DNA of 64,000 nt from Nonomuraea thailandensis (GCF_024172165.1 NZ_JAMZEB010000002.1:12111501-12175500), one strand, 5' to 3'. Counted from the stretch's first letter, positions 26,575-35,383 are shown. Made by a program: numbers and translations. The notes: generated by a model from the sequence alone, not told the origin.

Positions 26575-27716
26575 TGGGCCCAATGACGGACAGGACCACC
26601 GTCGACGGCAGGGCGGAGCCGGAGGCCACGCCCGCCCGGCAGCGCCGCCGCCGCGGCAGGGGCAGGCTGGTGGCCGGGCTCCTGATCGCGGTGGCGGCGG
26701 CGGGCGGCGGGTTCGTCGCGGTCAACAGCACGGGCCTGCTGGAGGGCGGCGCCGGCCCGACCAGGTCGGCCAGCGCCCTGCCCCCGGCCACCGCCACGGT
26801 GTCCAGGCAGACCCTGAACGACACGAGAGACGCCGACGGCGAGCTCGGTTACGGCCCGGTGACCACGGCCGTGAGCCGGGCGCCCGGCACGATCACCTGG
26901 CTGCCCGAGAGCGGGGCGACGGTCACGCGCGGGAAGTCGCTGTACCGGCTCGACAACGACCCCGTCACGCTCATGTACGGCGACACGCCCGCCTACCGCG
27001 ACCTGAAGATCGGCACGGAGGGCAAGGACGTCGAGAACCTGGAGCGCAACCTGGACAAGCTCGGCTACGACGGCTTCACGGTGGACGACGAGTTCACCTA
27101 CGACACCTACGAGGCCGTCCTGGAATGGCAGGAGGACCGCGGGCTGGACGAGACCGGCGTCGTCAAGCTGGGCCAGGTCGTCTTCGCCGACGGCAAGGTG
27201 CGCGTGGAGAGCGTCGAGGCCGAGGAGGGCCAGCCGGCCCAGCCGGGCCAGAAGGTGCTGACGTACACGGGCACGTCCAAGGTGATCACGGTGCAGCTCG
27301 AGGCCGAGGACCAGCGGATGGCCAGGAAGGGCGCCAAGGTCGAGGTCACGCTGCCGGACGGCAAGAGCGTGAAGGGCAAGGTCACCGAGGTGGCCACGGT
27401 CATCGTGCCCGGCGAGGGGCAGGAGGAGCCGGACACGCGGGTGGAGGCGCTGGTCTCGATCGGGAGCGCCAAGTCGGCCAAGGGGCTGGACAAGGCGTCG
27501 GTGGACGTGACGTTCACGGCGTCGCAGCGCAAGAACGTGCTGACGGTGCCGGTGGCGGCGCTGGTGGCGCTGCAGGAGGGCGGGTTCGGCCTGGAGGTCG
27601 TCGAAGGCGGTGGCTCCAGGTACGTCGCCGTCGAGACGGGGCTGTTCGCCGGGGGCAAGGTCGAGGTCTCGGGTGACGGGCTGAGTGAGGGCATGACCGT
27701 GGGGATGCCGAAATGA
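26574..27716 (+). CDS. Periplasmic-adaptor-like protein with peptidoglycan-binding domain
   Basis: I chose ATG 26574, which overlaps the upstream stop (TGATG) and has GGGAGG before it. The 380-residue product has a basic N-terminus and a membrane helix (LVAGLLIAVAAAGGGFVAV). A lipoyl/barrel-sandwich part (PGTITWLPESGATVTRGKSL) follows. A PG_binding_1 domain sits at about 140-205 (LKIGTEGKDVENLERNLDKL, VLEWQEDRGLDETG). The beta-barrel domain has QRKNVLTVPVAALVAL. It should link the MacB-like permease to the cell wall or to substrate. Confidence 0.9.
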   Translation: MGPMTDRTTVDGRAEPEATPARQRRRRGRGRLVAGLLIAVAAAGGGFVAVNSTGLLEGGAGPTRSASALPPATATVSRQTLNDTRDADGELGYGPVTTAVSRAPGTITWLPESGATVTRGKSLYRLDNDPVTLMYGDTPAYRDLKIGTEGKDVENLERNLDKLGYDGFTVDDEFTYDTYEAVLEWQEDRGLDETGVVKLGQVVFADGKVRVESVEAEEGQPAQPGQKVLTYTGTSKVITVQLEAEDQRMARKGAKVEVTLPDGKSVKGKVTEVATVIVPGEGQEEPDTRVEALVSIGSAKSAKGLDKASVDVTFTASQRKNVLTVPVAALVALQEGGFGLEVVEGGGSRYVAVETGLFAGGKVEVSGDGLSEGMTVGMPK

Positions 27717-28423
27717 CGTACCCCATGATCGCTCTGACGGACGTGTCGAGGACGTACCCGGGCGGGGTGGCGGCGCTGAAGTCGGTGTCGCTGCGGATCG
27801 GCCACGGCGAGCTGGTGGCCATCGTGGGCCCGTCCGGGTCGGGCAAGTCGACCATGCTGAACGTCGTCGGCACCCTCGACCGGCCGACGTCGGGCACCAT
27901 CCAGATCGACGGCTACGACGTCTCGAAGCTGTCGGACAACCAGCTCTCGGCGCTGCGGGCGACCACGATCGGGTTCGTCTTCCAGTCCTTCCACCTGGCC
28001 GCGAAGGTCCCGGCGCTGGACAACGTGGCCGACGGCCTGGTCTACACAGGCCTGAGCAGGGCCGAGCGCCGCCGCCGCGCGGCCGGCGCGCTCAAGCGGG
28101 TGGGGCTGGAGCACCGCATGGACCACGAGCCGCACGAGCTGTCGGGCGGTGAACGGCAGCGCGTGGCCATCGCCAGGGCCGTGGCGGGCGACCCGCCGCT
28201 GCTCCTGGCCGACGAGCCCACCGGGGCCCTGGACTCGGTCTCGGGCACGGGGGTGATGGAGCTGCTGCACGAGCTGAACGCGGCCGGCACCACCATCGTG
28301 ATCATCACGCACGACCGGGAGATCGCGGCCAGCCTGCCCCGGCAGGTGCGGATGCGCGACGGCGAGATCATCTCCGACTCGGCGCGAGAGCCGGTAGGGC
28401 CCGTGGAATCCGGGGTGGCGTGA
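27713..28423 (+). CDS. ABC transporter ATP-binding protein (MacB/LolD type)
   Basis: The 236-residue product overlaps the adaptor gene by ATGA. It has Walker A GPSGSGKST (39-47), the Q-loop FVFQSFHLAAKVPAL, signature LSGGE (143-147), Walker B LLLADE (163-168) and the H-switch ITHD. It energises the permease encoded next. MacB-type pumps drive export or mechanotransmission and not import. An antibiotic or envelope-stress role would fit the neighbouring two-component system. Confidence 0.95.
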   Translation: MTYPMIALTDVSRTYPGGVAALKSVSLRIGHGELVAIVGPSGSGKSTMLNVVGTLDRPTSGTIQIDGYDVSKLSDNQLSALRATTIGFVFQSFHLAAKVPALDNVADGLVYTGLSRAERRRRAAGALKRVGLEHRMDHEPHELSGGERQRVAIARAVAGDPPLLLADEPTGALDSVSGTGVMELLHELNAAGTTIVIITHDREIAASLPRQVRMRDGEIISDSAREPVGPVESGVA

Positions 28424-29649
28424 TGACGGCCATCGAGCGGCCCGTCGAGCGGCCACGGTTGTTCCCGGCCCGGATGCGGTCGGCCGACGTGATGCGGGTG
28501 GGCGCGGTCGGCCTGCGGACGCGCCCGCTGCGGGCGTTCCTGTCCGCGCTGGGCATCGCCATCGGCATCGCGGCCATGGTGGGCGTGGTCGGGCTGTCGT
28601 CCTCCTCGGGGGCCGAGCTCGACCGCCAGCTCTCCGCGCTGGGCACGAACCTGCTCACCCTCTCGGCGGGATCCACGATCACGGGCGAGGCCGCCCAGAT
28701 GCCGAAGGACGCGGAGGCGATGATCGAGCGCATCGGGCCGGTCGAGGGGGTCTCGTCCATCGGCAAGGTGGGCGAGGCCAAGGTCTACCGCTCGGAGCAG
28801 ATCCCGGAGGCCCAGACGGGCGGGCTCACCGCGTACGCGGCCCGCCTCGACCTGCCCGCCACCGTGGGCGCGACCCTGCGGGGCGGAGCCTGGCTGAACG
28901 CGGCCACCGAGCGTTACCCCGCCGCCGTGATCGGCTCGCTGACCGCTCAGCGGCTCGGCATCGGCGCGGCGGGCCCGGACACCCAGATCGTCGTGGGCGG
29001 CGTGCGGTTCACGGTCGTCGGCATCCTGGAGCCGGTCGCGCTGGCCACGGAGCTGGACAGCGGCGTGCTGGTCGGCTGGCCGGTGGCGGAGGAGCGGCTG
29101 GGCTTCGACGGCCACCCGACCACCCTCTACACCCGCTCGGAGGAGTCCAGGCTGGAGTCCGTACGGCAGGTGCTGGCGGGCACGGCCAACCCCGAGGCGC
29201 CGAACGAGGTGGACATCTCCCGCCCGTCCGACGCCCTGGCCGCCAAGCAGGCCACCAGCCAGGCGTTCGCCAACCTGCTCCTGGGCGTCGGCGCGGTGGC
29301 CCTGCTCGTGGGCGGGGTCGGCGTGGCCAACACGATGGTCATCTCGGTCCTGGAACGCCGCGCGGAGATCGGCCTGCGCCGTTCGCTGGGGGCGACCAGG
29401 GGGCAGATCAGGACGCAGTTCCTGGCCGAGTCGCTGCTCCTGTCGGCGCTGGGGGGCACCGGCGGCGTCCTGCTGGGGACGGGGGTGACGATGGGGTACG
29501 CGCTCTACAGCGGCTGGCCCTCGGTGGTCCCGGCCTGGGCCACGGTCGGCGGCCTCGCGGCCACCCTGCTCATCGGCGCCGTCGCAGGCCTCTACCCGGC
29601 CATCCGTGCCTCCCGCCTGTCCCCGACCGAGGCCCTGTCCACGCCGTAA
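28420..29649 (+). CDS. MacB-like ABC transporter permease
   Basis: The 409-residue product overlaps the ATPase gene (GTGATGA). A membrane helix near residue 40 (RAFLSALGIAIGIAAMVGVV) precedes a large extracellular MacB_PCD domain. Three C-terminal helices follow, with the FtsX signature region (NTMVISVLERRAEIGLRRSL, then GATRGQIRTQFLAESLLL). The end SRLSPTEALSTP is typical. With the ATPase, adaptor and lipoprotein it forms one export machine. Confidence 0.93.
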   Translation: MMTAIERPVERPRLFPARMRSADVMRVGAVGLRTRPLRAFLSALGIAIGIAAMVGVVGLSSSSGAELDRQLSALGTNLLTLSAGSTITGEAAQMPKDAEAMIERIGPVEGVSSIGKVGEAKVYRSEQIPEAQTGGLTAYAARLDLPATVGATLRGGAWLNAATERYPAAVIGSLTAQRLGIGAAGPDTQIVVGGVRFTVVGILEPVALATELDSGVLVGWPVAEERLGFDGHPTTLYTRSEESRLESVRQVLAGTANPEAPNEVDISRPSDALAAKQATSQAFANLLLGVGAVALLVGGVGVANTMVISVLERRAEIGLRRSLGATRGQIRTQFLAESLLLSALGGTGGVLLGTGVTMGYALYSGWPSVVPAWATVGGLAATLLIGAVAGLYPAIRASRLSPTEALSTP

Positions 29650-29774
29650 CCACGGCCGGGGGCCGCAGGAAGCCGCGCAGCCGCGGGAAGCAGCCGACAG
29701 GAAGATGGGCAGTCACGGGACGGTGGGCAGCCGCAGGTAGCCGAGCAGCGAGCCGGGTAGCCGCAGGGGGGCGG

Positions 29775-30215
29775 CTACCCGGCCGCGTAACAGGTCGTCT
29801 TGCCCACCACCCGCACCCCTGCCCTCTCCCCGGACAGCACGGTCAGCTCGAACTCCAGCCGCGTCGTGGGATGGCGCAGCACCGCCACACCCTGCTCGTC
29901 GTCGCGCAGGTCGAGATCGTCGACGACCTTGTCGTACCCGAGCGTCCGCAACCGCGCCAGCAGCCCGTCCGCCGCGTCGGCCAGCTCGCTCTCCGCCTGG
30001 ACGAAATGCCGTAGCTGCCCTGGCACGCAGGTGTCGTCATCGGCCCGCCGCAAGGACGTCAGCCGCAGCTCCGAGGCCCTGATCAGCGCGTCGGCGTCGG
30101 CATCGAGCCGCCTCGTGGCCGCTTCCAGGGTGGGCAGCTCGGACGCGGTGGCGCACGCCGTGACCGCCGCGACACAGATGAGCATCGCGGACAGAGCGTG
30201 TCGGCGGGCGCGCAC
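29775..30215 (-). CDS. Small lipoprotein
   Basis: The 146-residue product has a basic N-terminus, a hydrophobic stretch and the lipobox VTAC (residue about 21). The mature part is helical (LDADADALIRASELRLTSLR, ELADAADGLLARLRTLGYD) and ends in a beta-rich section with a last Cys (VGKTTCYAAG). One further Cys (DDTCVPG) could form a disulfide with it. The family is unrecognised. It faces away from the STAS gene. The 125 bases before it (29650-29774) hold a low-complexity GCCGCAGG-type repeat. Confidence 0.7.
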   Translation of the reverse strand: MRARRHALSAMLICVAAVTACATASELPTLEAATRRLDADADALIRASELRLTSLRRADDDTCVPGQLRHFVQAESELADAADGLLARLRTLGYDKVVDDLDLRDDEQGVAVLRHPTTRLEFELTVLSGERAGVRVVGKTTCYAAG

Positions 30216-30355
30216 GAATGGACCCTATCGAAGATCACCGTGAGCTAACGAGTGAATCACGCAAAAAGCACGGCGGCGCCAGCTCGCATCGGCATAAACC
30301 GGTCCTTTTAGGGCAGATGGCCAGACTGTACGGCAGTCCGCCCCCACGGAGCCGG

Positions 30356-30682
30356 ATGACCTTCGAAACAGCTGACCGAGCACGCGTCACCCTCGTCGCG
30401 CACCCCTTCGGCCTGCGCATCACCGGCGAGATCGACCGCGGCAACCGTCACCTGCTCGCCGGCGCCCTCGGCTGGGCCCTGCTGGCGGGCAGCCACGACA
30501 TCCGGCTCGACCTGTCCGGCCTGACCTTCATCGACGTGGCGGGCCTGCGCCTCGTCATCGTCGCCGCCGCCCGATTACCCGCGGACCGCGAGCTGATCCT
30601 CGACCCGATCTCGCCCGCGGTCCGCCGCGTCCTCGCCCTGACCGGCTGGGAGCAGGCTCCCGGCCTGCGCGTATGCCTCTGA
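30356..30682 (+). CDS. STAS-domain protein (anti-sigma antagonist type)
   Basis: I chose ATG 30356 with GGAG five bases upstream. ATG 30317 is in frame but has no site. The 108-residue product is one STAS domain: LVAHPFGLRITGEIDRGNRH and the helix-capping region IRLDLSGLTFIDVAGLRLVI. The phosphorylatable Ser of SpoIIAA-type proteins (D-S-G) is replaced here by Asp-Val-Ala. It may therefore be a constitutive or unphosphorylated variant. No anti-sigma factor is adjacent. Confidence 0.75.
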   Translation: MTFETADRARVTLVAHPFGLRITGEIDRGNRHLLAGALGWALLAGSHDIRLDLSGLTFIDVAGLRLVIVAAARLPADRELILDPISPAVRRVLALTGWEQAPGLRVCL

Positions 30683-30688
30683 CCCAGG

Positions 30689-31201
30689 TCAGGGCCGCCA
30701 GCGTCGCTGGTCCGTGTCCTTCTCGTACGGCTGCGCGTCCGGATACGTCAGCAGCTCCACCGTCCCGCCCCAGGGCATCCGGCAGTAGGCGAACCGGTTG
30801 CCCTCGCCCGACTCGGGCCCCGGCAGCGGCACCGGCTCCGACAGCCGGATCCCGCCCGCCTCCGCGACCAGCCGCAACGCCTCGTCCAGGTCGTCCACGT
30901 ACAGGGCGACATGCTGCCACCCCAGGTCGCACGGCAACGCGGCCCCGCCCTGCCGCGGCCCGCTGAACTCGAACAGCTCGATCCCCGGCCCGTTCGGCAG
31001 GCGCAGCATGCGCACCGCGACCTCCGCCGTGCCCTGAGGCACCCCGAGCCGCCGCTCGGTCGCCCAGCCGCCCTTGGGGCCCTGCGCGCGGGGAAGGGTG
31101 TCGTAGAGCACTTCGGCGCCGAACGCGCGGGCGAAGAACTCCGTGGCCGTGTCGAGGTCGGGCACCGTCACCCCGACGTGGTCGATGCCGCGGACGGTCA
31201 T
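30689..31201 (-). CDS. VOC-family (glyoxalase-like) protein
   Basis: The 170-residue product starts MTVRGIDHVGVTVPDLDTAT. It has the metal-ligand candidates His8, His in QHVALYVDDLDEAL and Glu in WGGTVELLTYPD. It overlaps the upstream DUF421 gene (ATGA) and so ends the MreB operon. The middle part GPRQGGAALPCDLGWQH resembles methylmalonyl-CoA epimerase and related dioxygenases, but the substrate is open. Confidence 0.85.
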   Translation of the reverse strand: MTVRGIDHVGVTVPDLDTATEFFARAFGAEVLYDTLPRAQGPKGGWATERRLGVPQGTAEVAVRMLRLPNGPGIELFEFSGPRQGGAALPCDLGWQHVALYVDDLDEALRLVAEAGGIRLSEPVPLPGPESGEGNRFAYCRMPWGGTVELLTYPDAQPYEKDTDQRRWRP

Positions 31202-31776
31202 GCGCTGCCTCCTGTTCTGGCCAGGGCGTCGAGCTTGCGCTCGATGCGGTCGAGCCGGGTACGCAGCTCCGCCACGTCACCCCGCTCGGCGTTCTCCTCG
31301 TCGGGCCGCAGCCTGACGAGCACGGCGCCGCCGGGCTCCAGCCGCACCAGGCTCGTGTCGGCCACGCTCGTACCGCCTCTGAGCTGGATCGCCACGTCGA
31401 CGTCGGCCTGCCGCACGCCCAGCCGCCGCAGCGCCGCGGGCAGGTAGCCGCCGTCGCGGGCCAGCACGATCGGGCTGCCCTCGACCAGCCTGCCGACCGC
31501 CGGCACCGTCGCCGCCAGCCGCACCACGACCGCGTTCACCGCCATCAGGATCACCAGCCCGGCCAGGCCGCCGGCCAGCGAGTTGTCAGGCCCGATGATC
31601 GCGTTCTGCACGACGTTGCTCATCAGCAGCATGACCACGAAGTCGAAGTTGTTGAGCTGGGCGATGCCCCGCTTGCCGCCGATGCGCAGCAGCGCCGCCA
31701 CGGTCACGTACACCGCGACGGTCCTGATGGCCTTGTCGGCGAGGGAGACCCCGCTGTGGAACAGGTCGTCGATCAT
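31198..31776 (-). CDS. DUF421-family membrane protein
   Basis: I chose ATG 31776, which overlaps the MreB-like stop (ATGA). The 192-residue product has three N-terminal membrane helices (about 18-35, 47-60, 70-90), with the family hallmark LRIGGKRGIAQLNNFDFVVM. A soluble YetF-type domain follows (VEGSPIVLARDGGYLPAALR, LGVRQADVDVAIQLRGGTSV). It ends in a coiled-coil tail (LRTRLDRIERKLDALA). The function is unknown in the family. Coupling to an MreB-like gene is unusual. Confidence 0.88.
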   Translation of the reverse strand: MIDDLFHSGVSLADKAIRTVAVYVTVAALLRIGGKRGIAQLNNFDFVVMLLMSNVVQNAIIGPDNSLAGGLAGLVILMAVNAVVVRLAATVPAVGRLVEGSPIVLARDGGYLPAALRRLGVRQADVDVAIQLRGGTSVADTSLVRLEPGGAVLVRLRPDEENAERGDVAELRTRLDRIERKLDALARTGGSA

Positions 31777-32747
31777 GTACGGCCGCCACGGAGCCTCCCG
31801 ATCAGGCCCAGCTCGTCCACGCACCGGCCCAGCCCCAGCGCCACGCACTCCAGCGGGCGCTCGGCCCTGCGCACGGGCATGCACAGCGTCTCCCGCAGCC
31901 GCCGCCCGAGCCCGCGCAGCAACGCCCCGCCGCCGGCCAGCACCGCGCCGTGCTCCCCGAGGTCGGCGGCCAGCTCGGCCGGGCAGCGCTCCACCGTCTC
32001 CATCGCCGCCCGCGCGATCGACTCGACCGGCTGCCCGGTGGCCTCGAAGAGGTGCTGGACGGCCAGCCGCAGCTCCCGCTCGCGGCCGGTGCCGGGATCG
32101 CGGGCCCGCACGACGACGTGCCCGTCGTGCGCGTGCCGCTTGGCCGACTCGGCCTCGTGGTCGTCGAGCTGCAGCCCGTGCTCGCGCTCCACGAAGCGCA
32201 CGATGGCCCTGTTCACGGCCTGCCCGCCGTACGGCACCGCGCCGGTCGCCACCACGGACTCGCCGGACAACACGGCGATCCGCGCGGCGTCGAGGCCGAT
32301 GTCGATCACCATGCGCCCGGTGCGGTCGGCGGGTGAGATGCCCGCGCCGAGCGCCACGGCCAGCGCGTGCGGGACCAGGCGCACGGTCCTGGCGTCCGCC
32401 TCGTACGCGATGTCCTGCAGCGCCTCGCGGTCGATCGGCGTGAAGTCGGCGGGCAGCGCCATGACCAGGCGCGGCCTGGCGTACGGATGCCAGTGCACCT
32501 TGCGCAGGAAGTGCCGGATCATGCGCCGGGCGAGCTCGGCGTCGGCGGGCAGCCCGCCGCTGACAGGCCGGTGCGTGCGCCCGCCGGAGTCGGCGACCGC
32601 CTCCGCCCCGAAGCCGACGACCTTGCCCGTGCGGTCGTCGCACACGACGACCGAGGGCTCGTCGAGCACGATTCCCTTGCGTTTGACGTAGATCCGCGTG
32701 CTCGCCGCTCCCAGATCCATCGCCAGGTCACGACCGAGGAGTCTCAT
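31773..32747 (-). CDS. MreB/Mbl-family actin-like protein
   Basis: I chose ATG 32747. The 324-residue product starts MRLLGRDLAMDLGAASTRIY, the phosphate-1 loop of the actin fold. It has VVVCDDRTGKVVGFGAEAV, the phosphate-2 loop VIDIGLDAARIAVLSG, and the adenosine loop AVLAGGGALLRGL. It is a little shorter than standard MreB, and no mreC, mreD or PBP2 gene is near. It is likely a secondary MreB paralogue. It heads an operon with DUF421 and a VOC protein, all three linked by four-base overlaps. Confidence 0.88.
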   Translation of the reverse strand: MRLLGRDLAMDLGAASTRIYVKRKGIVLDEPSVVVCDDRTGKVVGFGAEAVADSGGRTHRPVSGGLPADAELARRMIRHFLRKVHWHPYARPRLVMALPADFTPIDREALQDIAYEADARTVRLVPHALAVALGAGISPADRTGRMVIDIGLDAARIAVLSGESVVATGAVPYGGQAVNRAIVRFVEREHGLQLDDHEAESAKRHAHDGHVVVRARDPGTGRERELRLAVQHLFEATGQPVESIARAAMETVERCPAELAADLGEHGAVLAGGGALLRGLGRRLRETLCMPVRRAERPLECVALGLGRCVDELGLIGRLRGGRT

Positions 32748-33056
32748 CGCGGGATTACTTTCCGGATCCGTTCCAACACAACACCACGAACGGAACGGAT
32801 CCGCTTTACCTGTCAGTAGTGGAGTGTGATCGACTACGACCGCGAAGCCGGGTGTCACGACACGACCCGCGGCGGGCTTCCGCGCGCGATGGCTGCGGCC
32901 GAGCGGGAGGCGCGGTTCGCCGGTCACGGGCAGGGCGTTCGGGCGGTCCCGGCCCTGTCTTCCGCTTGCTGTCTCTCACTTCACAGTGAGCCCGGTTTCG
33001 CGTCATAAGCGGGGTCGTGCGAAGCTGTGACTGTCCCCAACACCATGGAGGTCCTC
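32748..33056. other. Divergent promoter region
   Basis: This is the space between the MreB-like gene (minus) and the DUF5302 gene (plus). AT-richer bases at 32750-32790 and 32990-33010 probably hold the two promoters. No frame has a start site. Confidence 0.5.
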
Positions 33057-33257
33057 ATGGCGGATACACCGGAGCCGGAAGTCAGCGAAACTCCCGAGGA
33101 CGAGCTTAAGCGCAAGTTCCGCGAGGCGCTGGACCGCAAGCGCAACCAGCAGGCGGGATCGGGCGCGGGTGGCAGGGGCGGCGACCCATCCAAGATCCAC
33201 GGGGCGCACGGTCCGGCTGCGAGCAAAAGATCGTTCAGGCGCAAGAGCGGCGGCTGA
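33057..33257 (+). CDS. DUF5302-family small protein
   Basis: The 66-residue product starts MADTPEPEVSETPEDELKRK, with GGAG at 33047-33050 ahead. It is very charged and disordered, with DPSKIHGAHGPAASKRSFRR near the end. The actinobacterial DUF5302 family shows the same pattern and has no known role. A hairpin terminator follows directly. Confidence 0.85.
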   Translation: MADTPEPEVSETPEDELKRKFREALDRKRNQQAGSGAGGRGGDPSKIHGAHGPAASKRSFRRKSGG

Positions 33258-33271
33258 GGCTGGAATTCTGC

Positions 33272-33300
33272 GGGGGTACGGCGTGCCGTGCCCCCTTTTC
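33272..33300 (+). terminator. Rho-independent terminator
   Basis: GGGGGTACGG pairs with CCGTGCCCCC (one G-T pair) over a short loop. TTTTCCTTT follows. It separates the DUF5302 gene from the riboswitch transcript. Confidence 0.75.
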
Positions 33301-33424
33301 CTTTACCTGGACAGGTAGATCTTTCGCCCGATTCGTGAAGAATCGTTTGCAGATGTCCGTTTCCGTGGCTACTGTAATCGCCATTACCAGCCGGTGACCC
33401 AGTCCTTACCCCAGAAGGACGGCC

Positions 33425-33557
33425 GGTTGGCGCCGAATCCCGAACCTTCGGGAACCGGGGAACCACCTTTGTTGGGGTGAATCCGGCTCCGTGCCGGTAG
33501 GGCAACTCCACCGCCCGAACCCGTCAGCTAACCCGGTAGGCGTGATGGAGAGGACAA
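33425..33557 (+). ncRNA. ydaO/yuaA (c-di-AMP) riboswitch
   Basis: The conserved blocks are in order. GCGCCGAATCCCGAA comes first, followed by CGGGGAACCACC. Next is TTGGGGTGAATC, then GCCGGTAGGGCAA. Last comes CGTCAGCTAACCCGGTAGGCG, here shortened at the end, leading to GGAGAGGAC. This is the ydaO consensus, which binds two c-di-AMP molecules. In actinomycetes it stands ahead of genes for cell-wall hydrolases such as Rpf proteins, turning them off when c-di-AMP is high. Here about 185 bases of leader separate it from the secreted protein at 33743. Confidence 0.93.
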
Positions 33558-33742
33558 GTCACCCCATGCATCAGCGCGTCGTACCCCCGGACCGCGTCTT
33601 GACGGGCGCCTCCTGAGCGGCCCCCTTCCCCAAAGGCTCGTATCTTGCGCTCCGCGTAGCGACCTCGCGGCGCTCTGCCCCGCTGCGCCCCTCATCCCCT
33701 GAGTGCAACCTCCCTGTCCCCCAGTGAAGGGTTTGCTTCTTC

Positions 33743-34468
33743 ATGTCTGCCCGCTTTGGCCTGCGTTCCCTCGCCGTGCTGACCGCCTCCACCCTGTGCG
33801 CGCTGAGCGTCGCCGGCACCGCCGCCCACGCCGACACCGACACCGACACCGACGGTGAGAAGATCCTGCTCAAGGGCTCGACCACGGCCTCGTACTTCTG
33901 GGACGACGCCTCCGGCCGCGCCGGTGACACGGGCCTGCCGGCCAGTGGCAAGCCGATGCAGAAGGGGCTGGCCGCCAGCCCGAGCTGGCCGCTGCTGACC
34001 GAGGGTTACGTGGTCTACAAGGGCAAGAAGATGCCCTTCTTCGTGGGTGACCGCGGGCCGGGCACCCCCTCCAACCGCGGCATCATGCTCGACCTCGACG
34101 CCAAGACGTTCGCCGAGCTGACCGGCGGCGAGTTCAACTCCAGCACGCTGGGCGTGGACGGCATCGGCGGCCAGGGCCACATCGAGGTCGACTACGTCAT
34201 CACCAAGTGGGGCGACGGCGTGGGCAAGAAGAACTACCCGGTGCCGTTCTCGACCGGCGCCTGGTCCGAGCGCGACCGCAACCCGGCGACCCCGCCGCAG
34301 CCCGAGGAGGACTCCTCCGCCGCGGGCGGCAGCCTCCCCGAGGCTCCCGCGGCCGAGCCGGAGGAGTCCGGCGTGGTCACCGGCGCGCTGATGGCCGGCG
34401 TGCTCTCCGCGGCGGGCGGCGGCGTGCTGCTCGGCGGCGAGCGCCTGCGCACGCTCCTCAAGCGCTGA
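33743..34468 (+). CDS. Secreted double-psi-barrel-like wall protein under ydaO control
   Basis: The 241-residue product has a signal peptide cut near AHA (residues 28-30). A domain of about 140 residues follows with TTASYFWDDASGRAGDTGLP and PMPFFVGDRGP-like and IMLDLDAKTFAELTGG blocks. A DRGP followed by a DLD-x-x-TFA-x-L helix is the pattern of double-psi beta-barrel (RlpA/expansin-like) proteins. An acidic Pro/Glu linker, a C-terminal membrane helix (211-232) and the basic end RLRTLLKR follow. It probably acts at the cell wall while anchored to the membrane. The fold is inferred by eye. The riboswitch supports a role in wall remodelling. Confidence 0.85.
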   Translation: MSARFGLRSLAVLTASTLCALSVAGTAAHADTDTDTDGEKILLKGSTTASYFWDDASGRAGDTGLPASGKPMQKGLAASPSWPLLTEGYVVYKGKKMPFFVGDRGPGTPSNRGIMLDLDAKTFAELTGGEFNSSTLGVDGIGGQGHIEVDYVITKWGDGVGKKNYPVPFSTGAWSERDRNPATPPQPEEDSSAAGGSLPEAPAAEPEESGVVTGALMAGVLSAAGGGVLLGGERLRTLLKR

Positions 34469-34532
34469 CCGCACTCCTCGACCCGTCGTCCGGCCTTTAC
34501 GCGGCGAGCACCAGAATGTCATTCTGGTCGTC

Positions 34533-35378
34533 GTGACCACCCGCGCAGCCGTGAACGGCATCGACATCGCCTACGAGAGCTTCGGCTCCCCCTCCGGGCG
34601 CCCGCTGCTCCTCATCATGGGGCTCGGCGCCCAGCTCATCCAGTGGGACGAGGGGCTCTGCGAGCTCCTCGCCGAGCAGGGACACCACGTCGTACGGTTC
34701 GACAACCGCGACGCCGGCCTGTCCACGCACTTCCACGAGCACGGCGTGCCCGCGAGGGGAGCCGCGCCGCCTTATCTGCTGGACGACCTGGCCGACGACA
34801 CCGCGGCCCTCATGGACGTGCTCGGCTGGCCGGCCGCCCACGTCGTGGGCGCCTCGATGGGCGGCATGGTCGCCCAGACACTGGCCATCCGGCACCCCGG
34901 GCGGGTGCTGACGCTGACCTCCATCATGTCCACGCCCGGCCCCTCCGTGGCCCCTCCCACGGAGGCCGCCGCCGCGATCCTGATGGGCAGGCCCGCCGAG
35001 GGCCGCGAGGCGGTGCTGGAGCAGGCGGTGCTGACCTGGTCGACCATCGGCTCGCCGGGGTACGAGCTGGACCAGGAGCGGATCAAGGCGATGGCCGGGC
35101 TGGCCTACGACCGCTGCTTCGACCCGGCGGGCACGGCCAGGCAGCTCGCCGCGATCATGGCCTCGGGCGACCGTACGGAGTTGCTCGCCCAGGTCAAGGT
35201 GCCCGCGCTCGTGCTGCACGGTGAGGCGGACCCGCTCGTCCCGGTGGTGGGCGGCAGGGCCACGGCCGCGGCCATCCCGGGGGCGCGGCTGGTGACGTAC
35301 CCGGGGATGGGGCACGACCTGCCGCGCGAGCTCTGGCCGGCCTTCGTCGCCGAGATCACCAAGCTGACCTCGGCCTGA
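34533..35378 (+). CDS. Alpha/beta hydrolase
   Basis: The 281-residue product starts at GTG 34533. It has the oxyanion strand LLLIMGLGAQLIQWD, the nucleophile elbow GASMGG (Ser108), the acid in LHGEADPLVP and the His in GMGHDLP. The catalytic triad is complete. DNRDAGLSTHF is typical of the family near haloalkane dehalogenases and of antibiotic-tailoring esterases. The substrate is unknown. The next gene converges over a strong hairpin. Confidence 0.9.
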   Translation: MTTRAAVNGIDIAYESFGSPSGRPLLLIMGLGAQLIQWDEGLCELLAEQGHHVVRFDNRDAGLSTHFHEHGVPARGAAPPYLLDDLADDTAALMDVLGWPAAHVVGASMGGMVAQTLAIRHPGRVLTLTSIMSTPGPSVAPPTEAAAAILMGRPAEGREAVLEQAVLTWSTIGSPGYELDQERIKAMAGLAYDRCFDPAGTARQLAAIMASGDRTELLAQVKVPALVLHGEADPLVPVVGGRATAAAIPGARLVTYPGMGHDLPRELWPAFVAEITKLTSA

Positions 35379-35383
35379 CGCCG

